From: Himantopus leucocephalus
Lineage: Eukaryota > Chordata > Aves > Charadriiformes > Recurvirostridae
NCBI GenBank assembly: GCA_003993805.1
Contig: RSEF01000012.1
Coordinates: 8,224,265-8,288,264, forward strand
Direction: 5' to 3'
DNA length: 64,000 nucleotides
Under the pieces are notes generated by a model. It worked only from the letters and a program-made list of their open reading frames with translations, made no database searches and was not told the DNA's origin. Shown here piece after piece: positions 23,227 to 35,800 of the stretch. Position 1 is the stretch's first letter; every line of letters begins with the position of its first letter. The position numbers were made by a program, and so were the translations under genes.

Positions 23227-25392
23227 CAGAACATAAATGAATTGTTCAGAATGGCATGTGCCATTAGTTATTCTGTGTTATGGCACTGACAAGAATCTTG
23301 ATTACAAAAGTAAAATCCGATGGTTATGAGATCTTTTTGTAAGTTATCACTACAATACTAAGTAAATAGGACAATGAAGTTAAGACTGCTTCAATGAAGA
23401 TTGTGGACTATGTGACAAGTGACTGGTTACTGAAATGTAGGGTTCCTTAATATCTGTCTTTAGGTTCTACTTGAAGCAAAAAATACATTGGTACAGATAG
23501 AAATCTAACATTCTTGTGCTCTCTAGGCATTTTTTTACAGAGTATAACTTTGTGTATAACAAATACGTTTAAAATGAATTTTAAAAGAATGTTAGGATGG
23601 CATAAAATATTCCCTATCTACAGTCATGAACCATGAAAGCAGGAAAAATGATGTTTTAGCTATAGAGTCAAGCATAGCTTATAGTATTCACATTTTTTTC
23701 TTAAAGTTTCTGAGACTTTGTAGTGAAGTTGAAGATTGAAAGAACCCGAGCCTTTGTATCATAGTTTTTCACTGGGGAGGGTTTTTTGTTTTCATGCAAA
23801 AATACCAAGGAGGAGTACTAGTATATGTGTAAAAGCACCTATAAAACCACCTTGTAAATTGCCTACAGTAATATACAAAGTAAATCAAACTTAATTCATC
23901 ATAAATTTATACTTTGTGTAATCCTATGGAGTATTACAATGTGGATATAAAGTGTTACCCTCTCAAACCAGTAGTTCTATAAATCCTCTCAGCATGTCTA
24001 CACAGAGTAACACATGGAAGACTATCAAGTCCTCTTGTTATAAATGTAACATTTGTGTGAATGTCATGCCTTCTATGTAATGTCAGTTATTAGCTGGTAG
24101 CTAGCATTAGTGTGAGCTGCATTGGTCATCCATGGTCTAGGCCTATTATACTTCTTGCTGTTCTGTTGGACGTGCAGCTCCCCAACAGAATCCACAGCTA
24201 GTGCAAAAGTCAGGAAGCATCTGCAGGTTCATTGTCAGTCTGATTACTACCTTGTATATATCCACTTGTGGTTTTGAAGCAGTCATACAAGGCTACTGCT
24301 TTTCACTCTTTCCACTTTGTTCCTTAGTTCATTTAATCTAGTGGGGAAGCTGTTCACTGTAGAAATTTGATTCCATTTTGGGACTACTCTTGTGGGTCAA
24401 GTTTCTTGCTCCACCAAGCTTAAGAAGTTTGGTTCCTGCCCAAGTCCTTCCACCATGTGAATGTGATAAAGGCATTAACTCAGGCTTCAGTACCCAGCTG
24501 TTGAAAATTGGTACCCAGCTGTTTAAAATTGGAGGACATGGTCTTGCTAGTAAAAAGTTTCCTTATTGGGCAGTTGCTCTGTAGCTCTGCTGAGAAAAGA
24601 TAGTGTACTGGGGGTGGACAGTTTCACCATCCTGATTTTGTTTGTACCTGCCAACTTCACTGTACTGGTGGAGATTGTAGGTAGGGCAGGAGATCTCAGT
24701 ATCCTCCAACTGGAGAATTAAGAGAGGAGCCTCAGCTGCCTTCAGATGAAATGCCTCATGTTGGTGCTTGTAAGTACAAGTTTTAGTATCTAGATTTACT
24801 TTTCAGGAATAAGGTAGGCATTTGAAAGCTTAGGCCTTACTGAAAAGTCAGTTGGACTTTAGCTCTGAATTGTCTAAAATGATTTTAAAAAAATTAACCA
24901 TTTAATTAACCATTAATCACTTAGAAGCAGCTCTAGTATAGTCCTGTTTACAATAGTAGTAGCAGTAATACTGTGTTTCCAGAAAACATATCCAACCATG
25001 TAAATAAAGAACCATTGATAAAATTTTAGGTCTTAAAATATTAAACCTAATCCAACATATTTTAAGCTAGATTTCCTAAATATTGTTAGGGGCCACTGGA
25101 GTTTGAATTTTTCTAAGAAACATTTTTAAGTCTCTGAAATGTATTGTACAGTTGATGTAAAAGCCTCTTAACAGCCCTATTTTGAGGTGTGGCAGCTGAA
25201 GAACTTCTGTGAGCCAGGTATTTTTACTATTAAATAATTTTTCTGGTTTTGCTCTATTTGCAAGAATGGAATTAACAGCATGTGCCAGAGTAGCTTTATT
25301 TCTATCCTGAATAGATTAGCAGTGGAATATATAATAAATTGCTTAAATTATGCAATTACAAAAAAGAATATACTTTGTTTGTGCATAATAGT
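23227..25392. other. Intergenic, no gene seen
   Basis: AT-rich DNA between two CR1 pieces. No frame of interest is present. It holds one 21-bp tandem duplication (24490-24531). Confidence 0.6.
24490..24531. repeat. 21-bp tandem duplication (2 copies)
   Basis: Two adjacent units start GTACCCAGCTGTT and end AAAATTG, differing at one base. Each unit carries the E-box CAGCTG. It is probably slippage. Confidence 0.8.
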
Positions 25393-26010
25393 AGTAAGTT
25401 CACAGATGACACTAAGCTAGGTGGGCAGGCGTGTTGATCTACTTGAGGGCAGGATGGCTCTACAGAGCTGGACCGATGGGCCGAGGCCAACTGTATGAGG
25501 TTCAACAANNNNNNNNNNNNNNNNNNNNNNNNNNNNNNNNNNNNNNNNNNNNNNNNNNNNNNNNNNNNNNNNNNNNNNNNNNNNNNNNNNNNNNNNNNNN
25601 NNNNNNNNGTCTTATGAGGAATGACTGAGGGAACTGGGGCTGTTTAGTCTGCAGAAGAGGAGGCTGAGGGGAGACCTTACCACTCTCCAGAACTACCTCA
25701 AAGGAGGTTGTAGAGAGGTGGGGGCTCACCTCTTATCCCTAGTGACAAGTGATAGGAGGAGAGGAAATGGGTTCAAGTTAAGCCAGGCAAGGTTTAGATT
25801 GGATATTAGGAAAAATTTTTTCACTGAAAGGATTATCCAACATTGGAATAGGCTGCCCAGGGAGGTAGTGGATTCGCCATCCCTGGAGGTTTTTAAAAAA
25901 AGGGCAGATGTGGTACTTGGGGATATGGTTTAGAAGTGTTTTTTGCCAGGTTAGGTTAATGGTTGGACTTGATGATCTTAAAGGTCCCTTCCAACCTCAA
26001 CAATTCTATG
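25393..26010 (+). mobile_element. CR1 LINE 3' end (RT fragment, thumb region and 3' UTR), interrupted by gap
   Basis: It begins within the reverse transcriptase at KFTDDTKLGG (FADD box, here FTDD). It continues through TELDRWAEANCMRFN, is broken by 100 Ns, then resumes with [24 protein letters not shown] sequence in degraded form. It ends in the 3' UTR with GGTCCCTTCCAACCTCAACAATTCTATG. The tail and the phrase 'ggttggacttgatgatctt' are diagnostic of CR1. It is 5'-truncated in the usual way. Part of it still reads open (25718-25933, [20 protein letters not shown]), which is the usual 3' region pseudo-frame and not a host gene. Confidence 0.9.
25509..25608. other. Assembly gap (100 N)
   Basis: There are exactly 100 Ns, the usual placeholder for a gap of unknown size. 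It falls inside a CR1 copy, where repeat collapse is common. True length cannot be judged. Compared with other CR1 copies, the missing element sequence should be roughly 250-300 bp if nothing else is present. Confidence 0.95.
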
Positions 26011-29000
26011 AATAATACATGATAATGAATTCCACAATAGCATATTGTGCGTTCACGTATATCCAAGTAACATTTTTCCATCCTCTGTAAAGTATGTGCT
26101 GCTGTTAGATTAAAAATAAATAAATTATACTAATGATTTTGGAAATCAAGACAGAAGACTGACTGGTGATCTGTCAGGAGGAAAAGTAAAGAAGGAAACT
26201 AACATTTGGTGGAAACTATTTTATGATTCAATTTGACAGATCTGTAGGTGGATATCTGAACTGATAAAGCAGAAACAAAGCAGTCCTATAAATTATTGAC
26301 TGACAGGTGCAACACCTCTGTGGACTAAACAAATAGGATCTCATTCTGAAATCGACAGAAAAACTTAATTTTGTTTCGACAATTTTGTTTGAAGGTTATT
26401 GTTTGTTTGTTTTGGGTCAAGTGCTCACCCCAAGTCTAGTCACTGCATCGTGGTAAATGCAACATTTATTTTTCTGGAACCTTCAGTGTAAATCGTGCAG
26501 AATTTAGGGTTTTGGTTTTCTTTCTTTTCTTCCAGAGATATCAGTGTAATCCATGTGAAAGTGTTTTCTTGCACAGTTCCATTACTTTTCTTCTTTCTGG
26601 ACCTTACCAGTTAGGAAGAACTTGCACTATGAAAGTAACTTTCTGATTTGATCCCTGCTGGGATTTGGGTATTAATATGAATAAAGAGCACCAACATCCA
26701 TCATGACTTACTTTCTTCTCTGAAAAATAAATATAGCCCTTAAACCCCTTCTTTGAATATTATTTAAACAACATGTGTTGGTAATATCTTGTAATAGTGA
26801 GTCCTAGTGGAGAATTATAACTAACTTTAAAAGTGCTCATGAATGAAATAATCAGTTAAACTTTATCAAGGAGATTACTGACACATTTATTTGCTTTGTA
26901 CTGCAGCATAGGGTAAACAGAATTACTGATTCCATTTCTTGATAATAGCTTAATCTAGTGTAATCTTATGGATTTCTGGTTATTACCATCAAAACACAGG
27001 GGCTGACTGGCATGATCGCCTCATATTTCTGCTTCAGCAGCTCCTATGCTTCTAATAATTTTCATGTCTTTGTGTTGTTTCTATTTGTGCTGTATTTCTG
27101 TGAGAAAGTAATTCAGGTTTTCATACATAAAAAATAATTTTGGTATTATATTAACAATCAATTTTTAACTTTAAATTTTTATTTAAAAAGTAGACTGTTA
27201 TATCATGTTCTTGTCTTGGCTTCTGTAATAGAAAATGAAAGCAACTCTGCCACTAGGGAAGCACAGATGAATACATCAAGGCCAGGTTCAATGGAATCAA
27301 GCTAAAATGCACTTTCCTCAGTTTTTTAAAGCACACACCTGCAGTTGCTTGTTCTCAGTTATGCAGCAGGAGCGACTGAGCTCCACTTCTATTTGTATTT
27401 CTATTTTTAAAAAATGAAGCACTAAACAGCATACATCTTCACCAAAATATCAAAGGGAGCTAGCTGCTGCTGAAGTGTTATTACCACAGGTAAGAAGAGA
27501 AGAGAGCTGGGAGGATAAAGGGAGGCACAGGAACGGAAGACAATCAGTAACGTTATATGTTTTCTAATGTTATTTTGAATTATTTATAAATAGAATAACT
27601 AAACAGAAAAAATCATAGTAAGAGTATGTTTTACACTTCTGTGTTTCTAAAATCAATATAGCATAGTCTGAGGAAAATACACATTTTTAAAGTCTGCTAT
27701 TTCATATGTACTTTAACTGTTTAAGGCCTAACTTACACTTATAGTATAAATACTGGTTTAGGTTTTACAACAGACTGCTTCCCTCTAACAGTTGGCTGAA
27801 AGATATGTCTAGTAATGCACTGGAACCTCTTATAAAAAAAACAAAAGAAAAAGAAGTGCTAGTTTACTCACATGATCTGGCTTTCTTCTTTTTATGCTTA
27901 ATGGTGCCCACCTGCATCATGACAGCAAAGACAACACAGATGTTCCTGTGATTAGACTGAAATGAGAACTTTCATCAGCTGCGAAAAAGTCAGTCTTGAG
28001 TACTTACTATTGTTATTATTCCAGCATTGTCTTGAATGTAGGGAATGAATATTATTGAAGGGTTTGGATTATGTGACCCTGAGGTTGTTTGCATGGATGT
28101 TGTTTCTACTAATACAATAAGTAGATTAGCTGTAAAATTCTGATTTTTTTTTTTCCCCCTTTTACTTTAGTTGCACATTTCTCTAACAACCTCTTTTGAA
28201 TAAAATTTGGCTTTTTTTTTTTTCCCACAAAGCTCTGCACCAAATAGTCTTGTCCATAGTGGGTATATTCTGTTCTTTGGCACTAGTAATACTGACAGTC
28301 CCCCTGCAGATGGTCTACTGCTCCAAGACAGTCTATGATTAATTCTGCTATGAACTTTATTGAATGATACTAAGCTTAATTCATTGCAATATTGTTGCAA
28401 TCTTATGGTAACTCTATGGTGTCTTCCCACAACAATTTTTCCTTGGAAAGAGGATTCTTAGGCTACTGGTCTTCTGTCAGAATGATCCTGGCTTTTGCAG
28501 GCTATCACAAGGCCCATAACCTTTGCCAGTGAATGAGTCACAAAAAGATAAAGCAGAACCTGATGTTCTTGTCTCTTCTTATAGACAGGGATGGGGTGAT
28601 ATGCTGTTTAAAAAACTGTCAGCAGCTGACAACACTTAGAACAAAAGTCCTGTCATCATTAACAGTACTGACACAGAACTGGTATTACCGATGCTGAGAT
28701 AGGTCTGCAAGATATTCTTATTGCACACCAAATCCAAATTAAGCACTACACTTTTGAAAATGGACACTTCTTGTGCTTTGAAGCATTCAGTGTAGTGACC
28801 CACATTTTATAGTGTTCATCCATTTTCTTACAGATTCAGACTTGTGAACTCTTCAAGAGTACTTTGTTTGCTTTTTAGATCAAGTGAAATTATTTGTATA
28901 CAAAACCATGTCCCTTCTTGTCAATTTCTCCAGGAACAGACTTTCTCTCTCCATAATTTCCATAGTTTTGCAACTATTTGAACAGAAATGTGTTCAAGTA

Positions 29001-30099
29001 AATATGCAGGTTTGAAAAGCAACTGAAGTTTGAATTTTAATCATGGTTTGCTCCATTACTTTGAACTTGGAAAAAATATTTGGCTCATACTGTAATTATA
29101 GCTGAGGTAGACAGATATAGTATGAGTTTGTCCCTTTATTGGGGAAATAAAAAAACTGCTATACTTTTACTGTGAATTGCATTCTAGCATTGTTTTGAAT
29201 ATTTGCATCTCTGAATAAATATTCACAACAGCAAACTATTTCACCTGGCTTTGGATAATTCAAATACAGCAATGAAGGGATTGTGTTAGTTTTAGACATG
29301 ATTGGTTGAAATCGTTTTCATTTGACATTGTTTTTAATACAAATTCCATAAAAGCTGTTCTTATCGATAATGTTTAATAGTGGCATGTATAGGTGCATAT
29401 GTGGGCAAGAGAGGAATAAAATACAGATTACAGTAAAACAACTCCAGATCTGAAGTGCTTCTTCAAAACACTTTTACAGCAAGGACGTTAAGAAGAGGCA
29501 GATAAAATATGTTTGTGAAATTCTATGTAGACTAAGGTATGAAGTTGCATTGAAGCTAAGGATTGAGGGTGATCAGTTCAAATTGTATCAGGAGCAATTA
29601 AACTCAAAATAAAATTTGAGAAGAGGAAAAATCCTGATTTCTTAGAATAAGTCAGTGATATTTATAGATGTTTCCCTCACTCCCCTTAATATAAAACTAA
29701 ATAAATAAAATCTCAGGAGTAATTTTTAATGCAGTTTACAGTTTTCTGATGAAAAAAGGCTTTCAGGCTTCATACAGCAGCTAATCTCCTGCTTTTTTTT
29801 TTTCCCTGCATACTATTTTTTTTAAACACAAACAAATATGGATATTGTCTTAATTACTTTTATACTTAAGGTAAAACAAAGATTTAATATTTTTTCCCCT
29901 GTGTATATGCGCATATAATAGTGGATTTTAGTTATCATGTTCTTAAGCACCTGGCTTTGAACGTTTTTGGCCTTCAGTGAACAGGGACAAGAAAGCAATT
30001 TTGCCTCTGCAGTTTTACGCAGACATTGGTGTATTTTTAGGCTGTTTCACAATGAGTAACACACTTTCCTTTCAGCCGTTTACTGGGTAGGGACTGGAA
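26011..30099. other. Intergenic, no gene seen
   Basis: AT-rich DNA upstream of the candidate ERC2 promoters. The frame at 28167-28430 (minus) is an isolated chance frame. The sequence around 29180-29360 has low repetitiveness and mixed homeobox-like cores. It might be a conserved regulatory element of ERC2, but this is only an impression. Confidence 0.55.
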
Positions 30100-30529
30100 C
30101 CCATGGGTTTGCAATGAATGGACAGAGACAAATGCTCCGAGAAATCCATGGGCTGGCAGTGCGTGTGCTGCCGCCGTTGCTCCCCGCCTGCTGCCAGAGA
30201 GCTTGCTGCTGCCCCCGGCGGCAGGCCGCTCGGCGCTGATGAAGCCCCAGCTCCTCGGGAATGCTGGGAATGTTGAGTCAGGGACTGGCAACCCAGACAG
30301 GCAGGCTCGCAGCTGACTGAGGGAGACTCGCTGAGGGACAGAAAGACGAGGGACAGGAGCACACAAGCCTCCCCCGACTGCAGCAGGTTCCCTCTCTTCC
30401 TCCCCTCGTAGGGGTTCGGTTGCTCCGGCTCTCCCTGCTGCCGCCTCCCTCCGCGCAAGCGAGATGTCAGCTAAACGTGATGTTGTAAAATCCATGTGAG
30501 GACGAAAGACAGATGCAATGATTTGAAAG
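30100..30529 (+). promoter_or_regulatory. ERC2: Candidate alternative ERC2 promoter and first noncoding exon
   Basis: A GC-raised block (CG-rich at about 30165-30240 and 30420-30465) has an AP-1 type TGAGTCA at 30274-30280. It ends in a strong plus-strand donor, GAAAG|GTGAGAAG, with GT at 30530-30531. In this exon an 11-codon upstream frame would run from ATG 30464 to TGA 30499. It lies 17.5 kb before the ERC2 coding exon and points the right way. No transcript evidence is available, and either this or the 32-kb island, or both, could supply exon 1. A minus-strand frame through this block (30037-30546) looks like a chance GC-rich frame. Confidence 0.4.
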
Positions 30530-31489
30530 GTGAGAAGCTTAAACAAGAATATGGCTGTAATATGTTACTGTAAATTTACTGTGATTAAGGCAATTGCTAT
30601 ATATTGCTTTCTTCAACTGTCTGGTAGCTGAAACTGGAAATGAATTCGCAGAACAGGCTTTTTATATTGCTTTAGAAATACATTGTATTAAATGGGACCA
30701 AGTGCACATCTTATTCTGGTAACAGAGTGCCTCTCCCTACAGAATCGTCAACCAGAAACCTCTCTTGCAATTTCTCCTAAAAGCAGCCATAGGAGTCTCA
30801 TTTTTTTTGTGCCAAGTGTTTAAAAATATTATTGTGGTTGTTAAAGTTTTCTAGAATAGAATTGATGAGCTTTGGAAATTCCTGGCTTTATACCTAAATA
30901 CTGGATAATGTATGGTGTTCTAAAAATCGTGTCAGGAAAAAGGTGAGAGATTTCTGTTCCCTTCTAGTGGCTGGCGAATGGAAAGCAGAACCTAACAGGA
31001 TATTATTTTGCAGTTATATAATTAATGAATACTTACTGGGGTTCCTCATTTATGATGCTGTGTGATTTTATTTTTTTTTAAAGATCATTTCAGGTTGGAT
31101 GAGAATGATGCATGTGATAAAATCCATGCATATATTTATCAATGATACGTATATATTTTGCTGAGAGCACTAATGTGATGAGGAAGGAATATAGATATAT
31201 GTATTTTTTTTTATTAGTGTGTGATTGATTTCTAGGCGGCTACCTGCTAAGCCTTGTGATGGATGGATGGGAATCTACTCCCTTAGCGGTGAATTGATAT
31301 TTCCCTTTTGATGGACACACCAACCGACCACTTGCGTTGGCAGATACAAGCTCGTTGCAAATAAGCACGGCCAATAAGTGTAGCCAAGAGGAGGGCAAAT
31401 CCTACTGGTCAGGGTTAGTTTTCTGGTTGCCTTTTTAAATCGGTGGTTTCGGTTAACTGTTCGTTTGTTTGGGATTTGATTTTTATTTC

Positions 31490-32639
31490 CTATTCCCGTG
31501 CCCCCAGCCCCCATGTGCATGTCCAGGGCGGCCACCTCGGAGGTAGCTCGTTCCCGGCAGCTCCGCCGAGAGCAGGCCCTTCTCCGGCTCCCCCTCCTTC
31601 GGAGGGCGGGGAAGAGGGGGAAGGTCCCCCCCTCCATCAAGTCGCTTCCCCGCTGGCACTTCATTTCCCTGTGGCGAAGTCGAGGACGGCAAAAATCCTC
31701 CGTCTCACGCCTGCCCCCACCCCCGCCAGCCTCCCGGCCGCCCTGCTCTGAGGGAGGATGCTGTGGAGATCCGTTACCGCCCTCCTCCCACCTCAGGAAA
31801 CAGCAGAACTCCACAGCGTTGATTCAGCTGCTCTATCCAGGGCGCGGGGAGAGACCCCCTGCGGCCCCACGGTCGGTCGTTTCCCGGCCCTAGGGGCCGG
31901 GGGGACTTGGGACTGTCCTCCCAGCTTCGCTTCTCGTCAGCGACCGCTGAGGAAGCCCCGCCACCTTCCTGGCCCAGCTCCCCCCGCGGACTCCTGTGTC
32001 AGAGCAGCGCGTCCACCCCCCACCTGCGTCCCTGCAGGGACCCCGAAAGCAATCCCTCTGCCAGGGGGATTTCCCTGAATTCTCCTAATAAAAGGACCCA
32101 CCGCTGCTGGGGCGGAAAGGCACCCTCTGTCTACCTCGCTGCGGGCCGACCGCGGAGCGGAGGACGGCGGGCAGCCTCGCTTTTCTCTGGCGCTCGCTGC
32201 GGGCGGGAAGGCAGCGCCGCCCCGCCCCGCCCCTCCCCTCCCTCCTTGGCGGGCGGGCACGCCCCAGCTCGCGTAGCTGCCGGAGGGCGGGGGCCGGCGC
32301 GTGCCGCCCGCCGCTCGCGCAGCCCAACGGTCGCCGTCCTCCTCACCTCAGGAGCCCGCACGGGCGTCCCAGGGATGAGGTTCCTTCGCCACCCGCTTCT
32401 CCTCAGTGCCCCGCGATTGCTTCACGGGGTCAGGCGGTTTGCCATCGTGCTTTGCTGCTAGTGCTGGCTGGTATTTTCTCTACCTGTTCTGTGGAAGAGC
32501 GAAGGCTCTTGTAGCCCCTGTCCCTTCACGGTCTCATCTGCGTGAGCGGTGCATTTCCTGTTTTCTTCCTTTCCCTGGATATGAAGAGGAAAATGTCCCC
32601 TCTTAGGGTCTGTTTTTTGCACGCAGGGAGTGTGTAATG
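31490..32639 (+). promoter_or_regulatory. ERC2: CpG island, likely main ERC2 promoter with candidate noncoding exon 1
   Basis: This is the second large CG-dense block of the window. It has GC boxes, including a C-rich Sp-type cluster at about 32213-32245, and a TATA-like TAATAAAAGG at 32086-32095. Downstream it loses GC content and reaches the consensus plus-strand donor AATG|GTAAGTTT (GT at 32640-32641). A transcript starting in the island and spliced to the acceptor at 47987 would give ERC2 a noncoding first exon, as is usual for this family. Open frames of up to 184 codons here on both strands (for example 31907-32461) have arginine/proline/alanine-rich composition typical of chance frames in CpG islands. 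TSS position and exon start are inferred. Confidence 0.6.
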
Positions 32640-32830
32640 GTAAGTTTCTCCTCCAGTTCCTTTAAGGAATATGTTTATGTGGGAAAAGCTTTGTTAGTTT
32701 CTTGATGTAAGAAACTTACAGTCTAGGTCTTGGCTTCGTGAGTGACTGCGTTAAGGGGTGTGTGTGAAAATAACACTTTCCACATCTCTTCAGTACTTTA
32801 AAAGAAACCTCTTCATTACTATTATTTTTG

Positions 32831-32859
32831 TTTGAAAACTGTGTAAAACAGTTTTCAAA
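32831..32859. repeat. Perfect 11-bp stem-loop
   Basis: TTTGAAAACTG and CAGTTTTCAAA flank a 7-base loop TGTAAAA. It lies 190 bp into the putative ERC2 intron 1. It resembles a simple hairpin with no T-run, and its function is unknown. Confidence 0.8.
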
Positions 32860-35800
32860 GGCATCAAGGTGAGTTAGCAATTTCACTTTTTCCTAGAGGA
32901 AACGGGGTGGGAGGACTGACCTTCTGTCTTGAGAGTGAAGGGAACATAATTTCTTCTTCCAAAGGATTAATGAGGTAAGGGCAGTCCCCGAGATCTAGTT
33001 TCAACCCGAACTGTGAAGCCATAGATGTTTAAACTAAGGAGAAACTGTGCTGTATCTCTCAGAAGCGTGCCCAGGGTTGGGTAGATCATCCAGTTAAGAA
33101 CTGAGAGGTTTTTCTTGTTTTGTAGTGCTAGTTCATTTGTACTGTGTCTTCAAATAGACATTTGCTTTTATCACCACTAAAATTTCAAATGCAAGGGAAA
33201 AGAGATAATGTTTTGCTAGTGAAAGAGAAACTGAGTGTGTGGACTGTCTTCCTTGTCATTCTCTCAGAAATGCCATTTGTTTACTTGAGAGAGTAGATGG
33301 TGAAAATACTGACTCCAGAAAATAGTTGGAAGTAAATAATTTTAAAGGGTAGTAATGAGGATTGAAAGGTTGCTTGTGTTGGAGAAAGTGTGTTTAGGCA
33401 GGTTTGGAGGAGACTTGGCTGCTGTTATCTTTAAATAGCTCCTATTTTAATCCTGCTCAGTTGGTGGGGTCCCTAGGCTGATACGCTGTCTTCCTGAATG
33501 TGGAAGGTGGTACTGTCTTATTTTCCTTCCTCACTCTAGCGTTGAGATCATGTGCTTTGACTTTCTAATTGTGTGGATTTTTTTTTTCTTCCTATACCAT
33601 GAAGATGGGTTTATGAATAGAAAGTGTCTTCTGTCTTGAACTAAGATGCATCCCCTTTTCCAGTAGGTAGAGGATTCAGTTACTGAAATGGTTTCCCTCC
33701 TTTCCAAGCATGAAGGAGAAAGTTGGCATGCCAAGGCATCTTTTGTTCTTTCGCATTCTACTATGCAAAATGGAGTTCCTTATGTTAGAAATTGTGTGTT
33801 TCTGGTCTTCTGAGCATTGACCTCCTTTTATCTTCTGTTCGTGTTTGAATACCTTATTATACTCATTATACTTAAGATACTCTCTTTTGTGGTTAAGCTG
33901 CGTTTGGAGGAGGCCCATCTCATCACCTCTTTTATTCTATGGGTGGTTCTTTAACTCCCCTAGCCTACTGGTAGTCAAATTATCATAAACGGTGATGTAA
34001 GATATAATTATCTATGCCAGTCACCCCTCCTATCTCTTGCCTGCTCTCAAGGCTGTAGAAAGGTGGCAAAGGAAGGGGTGGCCCATATACTTAGCAGCCA
34101 AATATCAAGTGAGCACATTCAGCCATCTTAGAATGTCAAATACACCTGATATTTAGAGAATTAGCTATTCAGCATGCATGTTTTTGTAAGAGAATGCTCA
34201 AGGTGATTTTCTTGCTTTAGAAAGATGAATCTTGTAGACCTTTGAAGGATGACTAACAGAAAAGAGTGGGTTGTTCACCCTTCAGAGAGGGTGAGGCAAC
34301 CGGCCTGTGTATCACTTCCAAAGACAACATATGTTCTCCCACCTGTATCTGTTATGGTGTTTATATTTTTATCCACTCTGATGCATTTGTTATCTTCTCA
34401 GTTTAATTTAGTTTGTAAGGTGCCCGGGATATATATGGAGATGGTTAGTCACATCCACCTAGGAAATATTACTGCGATGCTTTTTTTTTTGAAATATGAC
34501 TGCTCTTTTATTTGTGAGATTATATTTGTTTTCTTCAGTTTTGGGATTGCTGTAAAATATTTTTGAGATGTAAGTTTTAGTTTTTGAGTGTTCTTATATG
34601 TACTTAGCAATGACGGGGTTGCCTCAACTTATTTATTTTGCAATGTTAATACTAGCTTATATTTTCTACAAAGTCCTGGCAAAAGGGCAAGAGTTACTTT
34701 TAAAGCAAAAGGAGATTATAATTCCTTTTTGAGGATTGTAGCTGATCAAGGGAAAGCTCAGAAACAAAATTCTTTAAATTAACTGGATAGTGCTGCTTCT
34801 TCTAGGTGATACCTAGAAGAAAATGCAATGGCAGATCAGCAGAAATATCAGTTAAATCTTTCTGGAGCACAATTGGTCACTTTTTTATGTAATGCATTTT
34901 ATAAAGAAACAATATTTCTGAAATAAAGTGAGATGGATTTATGTTGGTTTGTTACTGCTTGTATATAAGGTGGGACCAAAAAAAAAATTATTTCCTTGGA
35001 GAATGGTTGTGGACTATGGTTGTGGGGTCTAGGAAAGTTTATAGGCATAGGTGTCCAATGTTTGTTTGTATAAGAAAATGTAAATGTCTTTGAATTAACA
35101 TTGCTAGTGTAGTATTTAAATTGTGTTACTTTCTTGGCTGTTGATCTCGGGGAGTACTTATGATTCATTTAGTGATAGTAGCTTTTGAAATGCTTAGCTA
35201 TGGAATATCTTAAATAGCCAGATTTTGTTTTGGAGGAGTTATAACAATTAGGAACAGCAACCTCATCTCCTTTCAGAGATAGTCTGTTAGGTGCTGAGCT
35301 CTGACAAAGGAGAGAATAGTAGAAAAGACGTTTTAGCATTTGTCTGGATAAGGCTCCATTACTGCCACACCATTTTTGTTCACAGAAACCTGGAATTCCT
35401 TCATGATATTAGAAGTGTAGACTTTGAGATGGACAGTTTACATGTTTGGAAAGTTGTATATTGCTACGTTCTCTTTAATTTGTAATTGGGAATAATGGGG
35501 GATAACTGTAATGTCAGAATTTCTGTTCTTTTAGGATGGCAGATGGAATGTGTCTAAGAATTTGAGGTATACTTCAGAGTTCCAAGTTGTGATTGGATGT
35601 GTGGGAGCCTTTGATGTTTTGGTTGTTTAGCAAAGCCTAAGCTTTTCTGAGAAGTTTTAAGATTAGGTTTTTGAAAGGGGGATATTGGGTTTCTAGACTT
35701 TTTCTAGACTGTCTTAGAAAACTCGCTCTTGCAGACTGGCATTCACTGGAAATGCTTCAGACTAGTTAACATGTGACTTCTTTCATGACCAATGTACTTT

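Noticed and set aside
30037..30546. 169-codon minus-strand frame
   Set aside because: No domain, low-complexity Ser/Gly/Ala/Pro composition, antisense across a GC-rich candidate promoter.
31275..32461. Several 80-184 codon frames on both strands in the second CpG island
   Set aside because: They overlap each other in all frames, have Arg/Pro/Gly-biased composition and show no recognisable motif, so they are by-products of few AT-rich stops.
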